Shown piece by piece: positions 1 through 8,326 of a DNA stretch of 64,000 nucleotides. The notes beneath the pieces are model-generated. The model was not told the origin of the DNA, did no database searches, and was given only the letters and a program-made list of their open reading frames with translations. Made by a program: the position numbers and the translations under genes. Where the stretch lies: contig NZ_JBMGJC010000012.1 of assembly GCF_048984525.1 (NCBI RefSeq), positions 45,400 through 109,399 on the forward strand, in the 5' to 3' direction. Every line of letters starts with the position of its first letter. The first letter of the stretch is position 1. Origin of the DNA: Syntrophopropionicum propionicicum_A (GTDB taxonomy: Bacteria; Bacillota; Desulfotomaculia; Desulfotomaculales; Pelotomaculaceae).

Positions 1-95
1 AACGGCGGCAGGTTATTGATAAAATGGCGGCTGTTTTGATCCTGCAGAACTACCTTGACGCGGCAGGCAGGGGTTCCACAAAAAAGGCGGATTAA
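1..95 (+). CDS. ruvX: RuvX/YqgF-family Holliday junction resolvase, C-terminal end (partial)
   Basis: The reading frame open from base 3 to the TAA at 93-95 encodes about 30 residues containing VIDKMAAVLILQNYLD. This matches the conserved C-terminus of RuvX/YqgF (YrrK in Bacillus subtilis), an RNase H-fold nuclease implicated in Holliday junction or 16S pre-rRNA processing. The 5' part lies outside the window. The next gene is a YrzB homologue, the same order as yrrK-yrzB in B. subtilis, which supports the call although the fragment is short. Confidence 0.75.
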   Translation, partial: RRQVIDKMAAVLILQNYLDAAGRGSTKKAD

Positions 96-138
96 CAAAT
101 GTAAAACAGAACTGGCATATAGAGTCAAACTACTTTGC

Positions 139-167
139 TTGACAGGATTACTTTTTTTAGATAGAAT
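139..167 (+). promoter_or_regulatory. Sigma-A type promoter for yrzB
   Basis: TTGACA at 139-144 and TAGAAT at 162-167 are separated by exactly 17 bases. The predicted start of transcription is near 174, about 25 bases before the chosen yrzB start codon. Confidence 0.7.
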
Positions 168-199
168 TTTTTCAGTAAACATTGGAAGAGGTGAATATA

Positions 200-463
200 T
201 TGACTGAAGCTGATGAAGTTGTAACTTTGGTAGACGAAGAAGGTACAGAGCACGACTTTACCGTGATTGATATCATAGAGGTGGACGGCTCTGAGTATGC
301 CATACTGCTGCCGGTCGACGAGGAGAATAACGAAGCTATAATCCTGAAATTCGCCAAGGACGAAGAAGGCAACGAGCTGCTGGTAGATATCGAAGACGAC
401 GAGGAATGGGAAAAGGTTTCAGATGCCTGGGAGGAAATGATAGCCGAGGAAGAAATCGAGTAA
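200..463 (+). CDS. yrzB: DUF1292 / YrzB family protein
   Basis: A small, very acidic protein of 87 residues from a TTG start at 200. A start at 182 is also open, but GGAAGAGG at 184-191 is well placed as ribosome binding site only for the TTG at 200. The sequence has the YrzB/DUF1292 pattern: an N-terminal beta-rich part (VTLVDEEGTEHDF, then a YAILLPVDE stretch) and an acidic helix at the end. The molecular function of the family is unknown. In Firmicutes it sits between ruvX and envelope genes, as here. A terminator follows directly. Confidence 0.85.
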   Translation: MTEADEVVTLVDEEGTEHDFTVIDIIEVDGSEYAILLPVDEENNEAIILKFAKDEEGNELLVDIEDDEEWEKVSDAWEEMIAEEEIE

Positions 464-477
464 AGCTAACAGAATTA

Positions 478-512
478 AGCTGGTTGTAGTTTCCTGCAAT
501 CCGGCTTTTTTT
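478..512 (+). terminator. Intrinsic terminator after yrzB
   Basis: AGCTGG-TTGTAG pairs with CTGCAA-(T)-CCGGCT around a TTTC loop, with one bulged T, and is followed by a run of seven T. It ends about 20 bases before the VanW-family start. Confidence 0.8.
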
Positions 513-532
513 ACGGTTAAAGGGAGTAAAAA

Positions 533-2053
533 ATGCCTGCCAAAACGCCTGCCAAAACATCAAACATTATAAAAATAATTATTGTATCAGTTATTATCGT
601 CCTGCCGCTGGTCATATTCAGCTCGGGATTTTTTGCTTCGTCTTCAGAAAAGATTTATTCCGGGGTTGAGTTCATGGGGACTGACCTCGGCGGATTAAAC
701 AAAGAAGAAGGCATGGCAAAGCTGGCGGAAACAGAAAAGAGTTTTCGCGCGAAAAGGGTGGCCCTTCGCTATCACGGCTGGAGCAGCACACTTCTGTTAA
801 ACGAAGTGGGGTTTGAAATTAATAAGGAAGCTGTTATAACTGAAGCGCTCAATGCCGGAAAACAGGGTTCGATAATCAAACGCTGGCAGGATAGAAAGCA
901 GATTGAGAAAAACGGCCTCTCATTGCAGACAGCTTTTACATATGATGAGGAAAAACTGTCTCAGCGTTTAAAAGACCTGACCGGGGAAATAACCACAGAT
1001 CCCGTGGAAGCGACTTTTAGGGTCGGCGCCGGTGACAGGGTTACAGTTGTTCCCAGCCAGGACGGTATGGGACTGGACCTGGAAAAGCTGAAGAAAGACA
1101 TTGTCGATGTGTTGAACAACAGGGACCAGGAAGTGGACCTGTCCCTGGTTCCCGTTTCACCGTCCCGCACCACCGCGGCGCTTGAGAGCATGAACATCAA
1201 CGGCCTGCTTGGCGGTTATACAACACATTTTGACGCCGGGAAGGTCAGCCGTACTTATAATATCAGCGTGGCGGCCCGGGCCTTCGACGAACTGCTGGTT
1301 ATGCCCGGGCAGGTTGTTTCATTTAACGAGGTCGTGGGCCCCCGCAGCTCCGAGGCCGGCTACAAGACCGCCCCGGTTATTGTTAACGACGAACTGGTGG
1401 ACGGGCTTGGCGGAGGCGTGTGCCAGGTTTCAACGACTCTTTACAACAGTGTCCTGATGGCCAACCTTGAAATCGAAGAGCGGTACAACCACTCCATTCC
1501 CGTCAGCTACGTCCCCATAGGGCGCGACGCCACAGTTGTTTATGACGCTCTGGACTTTAAATTCGGCAATAACACAGGGGACTATTTGTATATCAAGTCA
1601 TATTTAAGCGGCGGGCAGATCACCATTAACATCTACGGCAACACCGCGTATAAGAGGGACGTGCGCATAGATTCCGTTGTAACCGATGAAATAAATTTCA
1701 ACGTGGTATATGAAACCGACCCGAACCTGCCCAAGGGCACGGAGGTCGTTAAAAAAGAAGGCTCAAACGGGTTCCTGGCTTATACAGAGCGGGTAGTTTT
1801 CCTGAATGGCAAAGTAGAAAAAAGGGACGCGCAGTCCTACAGCGATTATAACCCGATTAACAAGGTGATCGCTGTGGGGACTTCGGAAACATTACCACAG
1901 GTAGCGCCGTCCAAACCGGGGACGCCGGGAGGTCAGGTCATACCGCCCGGCGGCCAGGACCAGCCCACGGGCGGAGCCACTACCGGCGGCGGCTCCACGA
2001 CCATACCGGCTATACCGGGAGCCAATCCCCCGGCCGGCGGCAGGACGCCATAA
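533..2053 (+). CDS. VanW family protein with G5-like domain, membrane anchored
   Basis: 506 residues. The ATG at 533 follows an AGGGAG ribosome binding site. A lysine-rich N-terminus is followed by one membrane segment (about residues 14-34), so the rest is probably outside the membrane. Residues about 40-200 resemble the YoaR-type putative peptidoglycan-binding region. About 225-370 is the VanW domain, with the typical GGGVCQVSTTLYN motif and an NHSIPVSYVPIG stretch. About 375-445 looks like a G5 domain (TERVVFLNGKVEKRD). The last 50 residues are a Gly/Pro-rich low-complexity tail. VanW occurs in some vancomycin-resistance clusters, but this architecture is common in ordinary Firmicutes and no resistance genes are near. 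A role in the cell envelope is inferred; the biochemical function is unknown. Confidence 0.85.
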   Translation: MPAKTPAKTSNIIKIIIVSVIIVLPLVIFSSGFFASSSEKIYSGVEFMGTDLGGLNKEEGMAKLAETEKSFRAKRVALRYHGWSSTLLLNEVGFEINKEAVITEALNAGKQGSIIKRWQDRKQIEKNGLSLQTAFTYDEEKLSQRLKDLTGEITTDPVEATFRVGAGDRVTVVPSQDGMGLDLEKLKKDIVDVLNNRDQEVDLSLVPVSPSRTTAALESMNINGLLGGYTTHFDAGKVSRTYNISVAARAFDELLVMPGQVVSFNEVVGPRSSEAGYKTAPVIVNDELVDGLGGGVCQVSTTLYNSVLMANLEIEERYNHSIPVSYVPIGRDATVVYDALDFKFGNNTGDYLYIKSYLSGGQITINIYGNTAYKRDVRIDSVVTDEINFNVVYETDPNLPKGTEVVKKEGSNGFLAYTERVVFLNGKVEKRDAQSYSDYNPINKVIAVGTSETLPQVAPSKPGTPGGQVIPPGGQDQPTGGATTGGGSTTIPAIPGANPPAGGRTP

Positions 2054-2066
2054 TCGCAGCTCAACA

Positions 2067-2100
2067 AAGGGGCAGTTCACGCGAACTGCCCCTTACTTTT
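2067..2100 (+). terminator. Intrinsic terminator after VanW gene
   Basis: A perfect 12-bp stem, AAGGGGCAGTTC with GAACTGCCCCTT, around the loop ACGC, followed by ACTTTT. Confidence 0.85.
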
Positions 2101-2108
2101 CGGTACCG

Positions 2109-2175
2109 GGTACCTAAGTTATTAAGTTTTTGAATTTTCAATTTTCGGTTACCGGTACCTAATTATTAAGTTATT
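2109..2175 (+). repeat. Imperfect direct repeat between VanW gene and mltG
   Basis: GGTACCTAAGTTATTAAGTT at 2109-2128 recurs as GGTACCTAATTATTAAGTTATT at 2154-2175 with one base missing. Each copy starts in a GGTACC palindrome. The function is unknown; it lies directly upstream of the mltG promoter. Confidence 0.6.
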
Positions 2176-2188
2176 TACAGGGGTTTCC

Positions 2189-2218
2189 TTGTGCCCGTGT
2201 GACAAATAATGTTATAAT
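2189..2218 (+). promoter_or_regulatory. Sigma-A type promoter for mltG
   Basis: TTGTGC at 2189-2194 and a perfect TATAAT at 2213-2218 are 18 bases apart. The mltG start is at 2245. Confidence 0.65.
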
Positions 2219-2244
2219 ATGAAATCATCTATGGTGGGGTGTTT

Positions 2245-3300
2245 ATGCGTTATCTTGCGGAGAGCAAATTAGAAAAGCATAAGAAAAATAAATTTATCAG
2301 AAGATACCGCTACCATTTAATGTTATCACTCGGCGCCATCTGCCTGGTATTTATCTATATACTAATGTCACTGTCCCCGGTTTCAGCAAAAAGCAGGGGC
2401 AGGGAAGTGGTGGTGGCCATACCCGTAAGCGCCACCGCGAACCAGGTGGGCGATATTTTAGAGCAAAACGAGCTGGTGCGAAACGGTTTGGTCTTCAGCC
2501 TTTATGCCAGGTATACCGGCTTGGACAGCAGGATTAAGGCGGGGGAATACAGGCTTAACGACAGCTACTCAACGCCCGAGCTGCTCAGGGAGTTGGTCCA
2601 AGGGCGCCTGGCGGAAATGTCATTTACTGTTCCCGAGGGGTATACGACGGCGCAGATAGCCGATTTGCTCGCCGCCAAGGGACTGGTGGACAGGCAAAAG
2701 TTCATGCTGGCGGTCTCCGAAGAAGAATTCCCTTATTCATTTGTCCAGGGCCTGCCCAAAGGGGAAAAGCGCCTGGAAGGATACCTCTTTCCGGATACCT
2801 ACCAGGTGGACCGGGGAAGTACTGAAGTGTCGATTATCGACATGATGCTGAAGCGTTTTGCCAGTGTTATAGAAGAACTTGACTACCAGGCACAGGCAGA
2901 AAGTAAAGGCGTTACGCTGCACAAGGCGCTGACCGTCGCTTCCATGGTGGAGCGCGAAGCAATGGTCGATGAAGAAAGGCCTTTAATAGCGGGTGTTATC
3001 TACAACCGCCTGAACATCGACATGCCCCTGCAGGTGGACGCCACCGTGCAGTACGCCCTGGGCACGACCAAGCCCACCCTTTTCTACGAGGACCTGGAAA
3101 TAGACTCGCCCTATAACACTTACAAGATCTACGGGCTGCCGCCCGGCCCCATCGCCATGCCCGGCCGTACGTCACTTCTGGCAGCGATCCAGCCAGACCG
3201 CACGGAATATCTCTATTACGTGGCGAAGCCCGACGGCTCGCACGCGTTTGCCACAACCCTGGCGGAGCACAATGCCAACAGAGAGAGGTACGAGGAATGA
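2245..3300 (+). CDS. mltG: Endolytic murein transglycosylase MltG (YceG family)
   Basis: 351 residues. MltG cleaves glycan strands of nascent peptidoglycan at the outer face of the membrane and releases chains during elongation. The ATG at 2245 is preferred to a GTG at 2239 because GGTGGGG at 2233-2239 fits only the former. A basic cytoplasmic N-terminus and one membrane segment (about 25-48) precede a LysM-like region and the YceG catalytic domain. The catalytic Glu is in VASMVEREA (about residue 238), followed by the family signature AGVIYNRL and PLQVDATVQYALG. Its stop overlaps the start of the U32 gene (ATGA), so the two are translationally coupled, as in the yrrL-yrrN order of B. subtilis. 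Confidence 0.93.
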   Translation: MRYLAESKLEKHKKNKFIRRYRYHLMLSLGAICLVFIYILMSLSPVSAKSRGREVVVAIPVSATANQVGDILEQNELVRNGLVFSLYARYTGLDSRIKAGEYRLNDSYSTPELLRELVQGRLAEMSFTVPEGYTTAQIADLLAAKGLVDRQKFMLAVSEEEFPYSFVQGLPKGEKRLEGYLFPDTYQVDRGSTEVSIIDMMLKRFASVIEELDYQAQAESKGVTLHKALTVASMVEREAMVDEERPLIAGVIYNRLNIDMPLQVDATVQYALGTTKPTLFYEDLEIDSPYNTYKIYGLPPGPIAMPGRTSLLAAIQPDRTEYLYYVAKPDGSHAFATTLAEHNANRERYEE

Positions 3301-4508
3301 AAACTGAGCTGCTGGCCCCCGCCGGCGATCTGGAAAAGTTAAAAATCGCCGTGCTCTACGGCGCTGATGCCGTCTACCTCGGTGGGCGGCATTTTGGCCT
3401 GCGGGCGGGAGCGGGTAATTTTGATGAAAGCGACCTGGCAGAAGGCGTAAGGTTTGCCCATGGCCATGGCGTGCGGGTATACGTGACTGTAAATATATTT
3501 GCTCACAACAGGGACCTGGAAGGCCTTCCCGCTTACCTGGACATGGTCTGTAAAGCGGGAGCGGATGCGGTGATCGTATCCGATCCCGGCGTGGTCGATC
3601 TCGTCAGGAGGCTTTACCCGGCCCTGCCGGTCCACCTGAGTACCCAGGCCAACACGACCAACTGGGCTGCCGCGCGCTTCTGGGAAGAATTCGGAGTCCG
3701 CCGCATCGTCCTGGCCCGGGAGCTTTCGCTGGCCGAGATCAGGGAGATCCGGGAGCAGGTCGCCCTGGAACTGGAAATGTTTATCCACGGCGCGATGTGC
3801 ATTTCATATTCAGGCCGCTGCCTGCTGAGCAATTACCTCACGGGGCGCGACGCCAACCGCGGAGACTGCGCCCAGTCATGCCGCTGGAAATACGCCTTGG
3901 TGGAGGAAAAAAGGCCCGGAGAATATTTCGCGATAGAAGAGGACGGGCGGGGCAGCTACATTATCGGTTCCAGAGACCTCTGCCTGATCGAGCATATTCC
4001 CGAGCTGGTCAGCGCCGGCATCACCAGCTTTAAAATCGAGGGCCGCATGAAAAGCGTCAATTACGTGGCGGGTGTGGTAAAGGCCTACCGCGAGGCCATT
4101 GACGCTTACGCCAGCGATCCCGAAAATTACAGGTTTAACCCGGCCTGGCTGGAGGAGATTGAAAAGGTAAGCCACCGGGATTACACCACCGGGTTTTTAT
4201 TTGGCAGTCCAGGTCCCTCAGGACAGCACTACGAAGGGGAGATTTACAGGAGAAGCCATGTCTTTGCAGGGCTGGTGAGAGGATATGACGCTGATGCCGG
4301 GATGGCGGTAGTTGAACAGCGAAACCGTTTCGCCGTCGGGGATGATGTGGAGATAATGATCCCCAGGGGGGAGACTTTAAGACAAAAGATAACCAGGATT
4401 ATTGATGAGGAAGGCAACAGCGTGGAAGCCGCGCCGCACCCCCAGCAGGTTGTTCTGGTGCCAATTGACCGGCCGGTGCCGGATTACGCTATATTAAGAA
4501 TTATTTAA
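3297..4508 (+). CDS. Peptidase U32 family protein, TrhP/YrrO-type tRNA hydroxylation factor
   Basis: 403 residues, start ATG overlapping the mltG stop. The N-terminus (ELLAPAGDLEKL, YGADAVYLGG) is diagnostic of U32. Four conserved Cys (about residues 167, 174, 190 and 194 in AMCISYSGRC and GDCAQSC) are the iron-sulfur ligands of the family. Despite the name, TrhP/RlhA members are not known as general proteases in this context; TrhP makes 5-hydroxyuridine at tRNA position 34 in a prephenate-dependent reaction. Which of TrhP1 or TrhP2 this corresponds to cannot be decided. B. subtilis has two tandem copies here, whereas this window has only one, followed by pepF. Confidence 0.85.
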   Translation: MKTELLAPAGDLEKLKIAVLYGADAVYLGGRHFGLRAGAGNFDESDLAEGVRFAHGHGVRVYVTVNIFAHNRDLEGLPAYLDMVCKAGADAVIVSDPGVVDLVRRLYPALPVHLSTQANTTNWAAARFWEEFGVRRIVLARELSLAEIREIREQVALELEMFIHGAMCISYSGRCLLSNYLTGRDANRGDCAQSCRWKYALVEEKRPGEYFAIEEDGRGSYIIGSRDLCLIEHIPELVSAGITSFKIEGRMKSVNYVAGVVKAYREAIDAYASDPENYRFNPAWLEEIEKVSHRDYTTGFLFGSPGPSGQHYEGEIYRRSHVFAGLVRGYDADAGMAVVEQRNRFAVGDDVEIMIPRGETLRQKITRIIDEEGNSVEAAPHPQQVVLVPIDRPVPDYAILRII

Positions 4509-4522
4509 AAGGTGGTCTTAAA

Positions 4523-6325
4523 TTGCAAAGCAAGGGAAGTCTTCCAACCCGAAAAGAAATTCCCGAACAATACAAGTGGCGGCTTGAAGATATCTATGCC
4601 AGCGACGATTTATGGGAACAGGATTTTCAGCTGGTAAAAAAGTTGAGCGATAAAGCCGCCGCCTACAGGGGCAAAATGGGGCAGTCAGCACGTTCTCTGT
4701 TGGAAATCCTGCAGTTGGAGTACAGGCTGCAGGAACTTATCGAGAAAGTTTATACCTACGCCCGCATGCGCCGGGACGAGGATAACGCCAATCCTGTCTA
4801 CCAGGCACTGACTGACCGGGCGGAAAGCCTGCATACCCAGGTGCAGACGGCACTATCATTCATTGAACCCGAAATTCTGGAGCTCCCCGCGGAAACCCTG
4901 GAAGGCTGCCGGCTGGAAGAGCCGGGCCTGAAGCTCTACAATTTCGCTCTGGACGAATTGCTGCGGAAAAAAGACCACATCCTTTCCGCCGCCGAGGAGC
5001 GGCTTATCGCTGGAGCAGGTGAGGTGGCCCAGGCCCCGGCTAACATTTTCAAAATGATCAACAATGCCGATATGACCTTCCTTTCGATCAAGGATGAAGA
5101 GGGAAAAGAGGCGGAGGTTACCCACGGCCGGTACATTCAGTTCATGGAAAGCCCAGACCGCCGGGTGCGCCGGGACGCTTTCACCTCTCTCTACAGTTCC
5201 TACAGGAAACTGCAGAACACGTTGGCCGCCACTCTTTCTTCCAGCGTAAAAAAGGACGTGTTTTATGCCAGGGCGCGTAAATTTCCTTCAGCTTTGCAGT
5301 CTTCACTTTTTGCAGACAACATTCCACCGGAGGTCTATGATAACCTGATCCAAACGGTGCGCCGCAACCTGGGCGCCATGCACCGTTATGCAGCCCTGCG
5401 CAAGAAATTGCTGGGGCTGGACGAACTGCACATGTATGATCTGTATGCTCCCATGGTAAAGGACATCAAATGGGAGATCCCCTTCCCCGAAGCGGTTGAG
5501 ATGGTGAAAGAGGGGCTTGCGCCTCTGGGTGCTGCTTATGGCGAAATTATGTCCCAGGGGTTTAATGAGGGATGGACGGATGTTTTTGAAAACAGGGGTA
5601 AAACCAGCGGCGCTTATTCCTGGGGACCTTACGGGGTGCACCCATATATTTTGCTGAATTATCAGGGTAATTTAAGCAATGTCTTTACTATTGCCCACGA
5701 AATGGGACACGCCATGCATTCTTATTTTGCCGGCGGTGAGCAGCCCTACCTCTACGCCCATTACACTATCTTTACTGCCGAGGTGGCTTCCACAGTTAAC
5801 GAGTCCCTGCTCATGGAGCATCTGCTCAAGAAAGTGAGCGAGCGGAGCAAAAAGCTCTACCTGCTTAACCACTACCTGGAACAATTTCGCGGCACTGTTT
5901 TCCGTCAGACTATGTTCGCCGAGTTTGAAAAAATTATTCATGAAAGAACTGAACAGGGTCAGGCTCTGACCCTTGAATTTCTGCGTCAGGTTTATCATCA
6001 ACTGAATGTGGATTACTACGGTCCGGAGATGATTGTGGATGAGAATGTGGAATTCGAATGGGCGCGCATTCCCCATTTTTATTCCGCCTTTTATGTTTAC
6101 AAATATGCCACCGGGTTTTCCGCGGCGGCGGCCATTACCAGCCGGATCCTGGAGGAAGGCGCGGCGGCGGTTGACCGTTACCTGGGCTTTCTGAAAAAGG
6201 GAGGCAGTGACTATCCTCTTAACCTGTTAAAGTCCGCCGGGGTTGATATGGCATCTCCAGAGCCGGTGCAGGAAGGGCTGGACCTGTTTGCCCGGCTGCT
6301 GGACCAGATCGAAGAATTAACATAA
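4523..6325 (+). CDS. pepF: Oligoendopeptidase F, M3B family
   Basis: 600 residues, the usual PepF length. It starts at a TTG at 4523 preceded by AAGGTGG at 4510-4515; no ATG is available nearby. It is a cytoplasmic zinc metallopeptidase that cleaves short peptides of roughly 7-17 residues. The zinc motif HEMGH lies at about residues 392-396, with the downstream glutamate helix (TAEVASTVNESLL) supplying the third ligand. It lies 14 bases behind the U32 gene and is probably in the same transcript as mltG. Nothing unusual is seen apart from the TTG start. Confidence 0.93.
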   Translation: MQSKGSLPTRKEIPEQYKWRLEDIYASDDLWEQDFQLVKKLSDKAAAYRGKMGQSARSLLEILQLEYRLQELIEKVYTYARMRRDEDNANPVYQALTDRAESLHTQVQTALSFIEPEILELPAETLEGCRLEEPGLKLYNFALDELLRKKDHILSAAEERLIAGAGEVAQAPANIFKMINNADMTFLSIKDEEGKEAEVTHGRYIQFMESPDRRVRRDAFTSLYSSYRKLQNTLAATLSSSVKKDVFYARARKFPSALQSSLFADNIPPEVYDNLIQTVRRNLGAMHRYAALRKKLLGLDELHMYDLYAPMVKDIKWEIPFPEAVEMVKEGLAPLGAAYGEIMSQGFNEGWTDVFENRGKTSGAYSWGPYGVHPYILLNYQGNLSNVFTIAHEMGHAMHSYFAGGEQPYLYAHYTIFTAEVASTVNESLLMEHLLKKVSERSKKLYLLNHYLEQFRGTVFRQTMFAEFEKIIHERTEQGQALTLEFLRQVYHQLNVDYYGPEMIVDENVEFEWARIPHFYSAFYVYKYATGFSAAAAITSRILEEGAAAVDRYLGFLKKGGSDYPLNLLKSAGVDMASPEPVQEGLDLFARLLDQIEELT

Positions 6326-6367
6326 AATCAAGTATCCAGGCCCCGCTTTCGTGTATGGCGTCGTTGA

Positions 6368-6440
6368 TGCGACAAGGGGACGGTTCTCTTGTCGCATTAT
6401 TGTATACAAAAGCGCGACAGAAGAACCGTCCCCTTGTCGC
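6368..6440 (+). repeat. Inverted pair of palindromic repeats (TGCGACA-type)
   Basis: Two copies face each other. TGCGACAAGGGGACGGTTCT...TTGTCGCA spans 6368-6396, and the reverse copy GCGACAGAAGAACCGTCCCC..TTGTCGC spans 6414-6440. Each copy has short self-complementary ends and the two copies can pair into one long stem. The core GGGGACGGTTCT recurs at 8216, 9783 and 23214 with GTGTCA ends instead of GCGACA. Confidence 0.9.
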
Positions 6441-6461
6441 ACTTTGTATAAATTATTATAC
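6433..6461 (+). promoter_or_regulatory. Candidate promoter of the penicillin-binding protein gene
   Basis: TTGTCG at 6433-6438 and TATACT at 6456-6461 are 17 bases apart, 48 bases before the ATG at 6509. The -35 element lies inside the palindromic repeat, so the repeat may contribute promoter function. Confidence 0.5.
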
Positions 6462-6508
6462 TTTGGGCCAAGCTTAAAGCAAATACCTTTTAATGGAAGG
6501 TTTTTTTT

Positions 6509-8209
6509 ATGGACATTTTGAGGCAAAAGAGGCTGGTCCTAATTTTTTCTGTTCTATTTATATGTTTTCTGGGGCTGGCCGTCCAGCTGTGGCGGATTCA
6601 GATAAAAAACGGGGAACGGTACGCTTGTCTCGCGTTGGAACAGGGCAGCATCTGGGTCTCACTGGAGGATGCTCCCAGGGGTAAAATCCTTGACCGTAAT
6701 TTAGTCCCGCTTACCGGGGGGAAGACCGAAAACAGGGTAGTGGTTTTCCCGCAGGTGGTAAAAGATAAAGATGCGGCTTCTAAAGGCCTGGCGGAGATCC
6801 TCGCTGTTGATGAAGCAGGCATAAAACGATGTTTGGATGGAGGAGCATGCTGCCTGCCTTACGACTTAACCGCTAAGCAGACAGAACTCATCCGGCAAAA
6901 GGACTGGACAGGCGTAATGGCGCTGCCGGTGCAGTTCAGGTACGGCGATAATTCACTGGCGTCTCAAACTTTAGGCCACCTGGGCAAAGTATCGTCTTAC
7001 GCCGAGTACTTCAACCTTGTCTCCCATTCCGAAAAAATTTACCGCTACGACGACCTGGTGGGTAAGACAGGCCTGGAAATGGCGTACGAGGAGGATTTGA
7101 AAGGAAACAGGCCGGAGCAAGCGGTAAGAGTTTTTAAAGACGCCCAGGGAAAGCTGCTTGGCGGTCCCGGCTTTGAGCTGGAGGAGCAGGCGGAGGACAG
7201 GGCCCGGCGGGATGTGGTGCTGACCCTGGACTCCCGTGTCCAGCAGGTTGTTGAAGATACTATGGACCGGAAGATAAGCATTGGCGCGGTGGTAGTGATG
7301 GAAGCAGGGACAGGAGATATCCTCGCCATGGCCAGCCGCCCGGGTTTTGACCCGGCACACCCGGAAAAAAACCTTGGCGGCGCGGCTGAGGGGAGTTCTT
7401 TTGACCACTGCACCGCGCTCTACCAACCGGGCTCTGTTTTTAAAATAGTGCTGGCCGCGGCAGCTCTGGAGGAAGACCCGGCCAGCCTGAAAAACCGTTT
7501 TAACTGCCTCGGTGAAAAAGATAACATAATTCACTGCTGGAAAGAAGGGGGGCATGGCGATATTAATTTTGCGCGCGCCTTTGCCGAGTCATGCAACCCC
7601 ACATTCGCCAGGGTCGGGCTGGACCTGGGCGCTCCGAAACTGATAGAATACGCCGGCCGGCTTGGCCTGGAGAACCAAAACGTTATAGGTTACCCGGTAG
7701 TTTGCGACACGCGCCAGGACCTGGATTTAATCGGGGAGCCGTACAACCTGGTCAACTGCAGCATAGGCCAGGGGCCGGTACTGGTTACGCCGCTGCAGGT
7801 GGCGGCCATGACGAACGCGATCGTCTCCGGCGGGATATACAGGGAGCCGCGCCTGGTTAAGGAAGTCCGCAGCAGCAGGGGCAGTGTCGTTAAAGAGTTT
7901 TATATAGGCGCCGGCAGTCAGGCTGTTTCACCAGACACCGCTGGAATACTGCGCGGCCTGATGGAGTCAGTTGTTGACAGTGGCACCGGCACGGGAGCCG
8001 CGGTGCCGGTATTCGGCAGTGCCGGCAAGACAGGCTCGGCGCAGGTAGGCAGCAGCGGGGAGAAAACAGACGCCTGGTTTACCGGGTACGCCCCCCGGAA
8101 GAACCCCCGCTATGTGGTGACAGTACTGGTGGAAGGCGGCGACAGCGGCAGCGAATCTGCCGCCCCGGTTTTCCGCGAGATAGCGGAAATTTTACTCAAG
8201 CTGGAATAG
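6509..8209 (+). CDS. Class B penicillin-binding protein (peptidoglycan D,D-transpeptidase)
   Basis: 566 residues, ATG at 6509 behind GGAAGG. A basic N-terminus and one membrane anchor (about 9-28) are followed by the PBP dimerisation domain (PRGKILDRN motif, about residue 55) and the transpeptidase domain. The three active-site motifs are visible: SVFK at about 308, SCN at about 360 and KTG at about 507. It crosslinks peptidoglycan outside the membrane. It resembles the PbpA/SpoVD/FtsI group, but no PASTA domain follows KTG and no division or sporulation genes adjoin, so a specific role in elongation, division or sporulation cannot be assigned. Confidence 0.9.
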   Translation: MDILRQKRLVLIFSVLFICFLGLAVQLWRIQIKNGERYACLALEQGSIWVSLEDAPRGKILDRNLVPLTGGKTENRVVVFPQVVKDKDAASKGLAEILAVDEAGIKRCLDGGACCLPYDLTAKQTELIRQKDWTGVMALPVQFRYGDNSLASQTLGHLGKVSSYAEYFNLVSHSEKIYRYDDLVGKTGLEMAYEEDLKGNRPEQAVRVFKDAQGKLLGGPGFELEEQAEDRARRDVVLTLDSRVQQVVEDTMDRKISIGAVVVMEAGTGDILAMASRPGFDPAHPEKNLGGAAEGSSFDHCTALYQPGSVFKIVLAAAALEEDPASLKNRFNCLGEKDNIIHCWKEGGHGDINFARAFAESCNPTFARVGLDLGAPKLIEYAGRLGLENQNVIGYPVVCDTRQDLDLIGEPYNLVNCSIGQGPVLVTPLQVAAMTNAIVSGGIYREPRLVKEVRSSRGSVVKEFYIGAGSQAVSPDTAGILRGLMESVVDSGTGTGAAVPVFGSAGKTGSAQVGSSGEKTDAWFTGYAPRKNPRYVVTVLVEGGDSGSESAAPVFREIAEILLKLE

Positions 8210-8215
8210 CGGGAC

Positions 8216-8293
8216 CGTGTCAAGGGGACGGTTCTCTTGACACGCTTTCAGAATATTATTAAAACGTGTCAGAAGAACCGTCCCCTTGACACG
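8216..8293 (+). repeat. Inverted pair of palindromic repeats (GTGTCA-type)
   Basis: Copies at about 8216-8244 and 8264-8293 face each other. Each reads GTGTCAAGGGGACGGTTCT with TTGACACG at the far end, in one or the other orientation. The intervening 19 bases are AT-rich. The two arms could form a stem of nearly 30 bp in RNA. Confidence 0.9.
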
Positions 8294-8326
8294 CTAAAAG
8301 GCCCACTTTAATGGTGGGCCTTTTAG
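8294..8326. terminator. Bidirectional terminator between PBP gene and selenoglutaredoxin gene
   Basis: CTAAAAGGCCCAC and GTGGGCCTTTTAG form a perfect 13-bp stem around a 7-base loop. A-rich and T-rich flanks are built into the stem, so it can serve both converging genes. Confidence 0.8.

Noticed and set aside
533..2053. Vancomycin resistance determinant
   Set aside because: VanW-domain proteins with G5 domains are common in Firmicutes; no vanHAX or vanRS genes are in the window.
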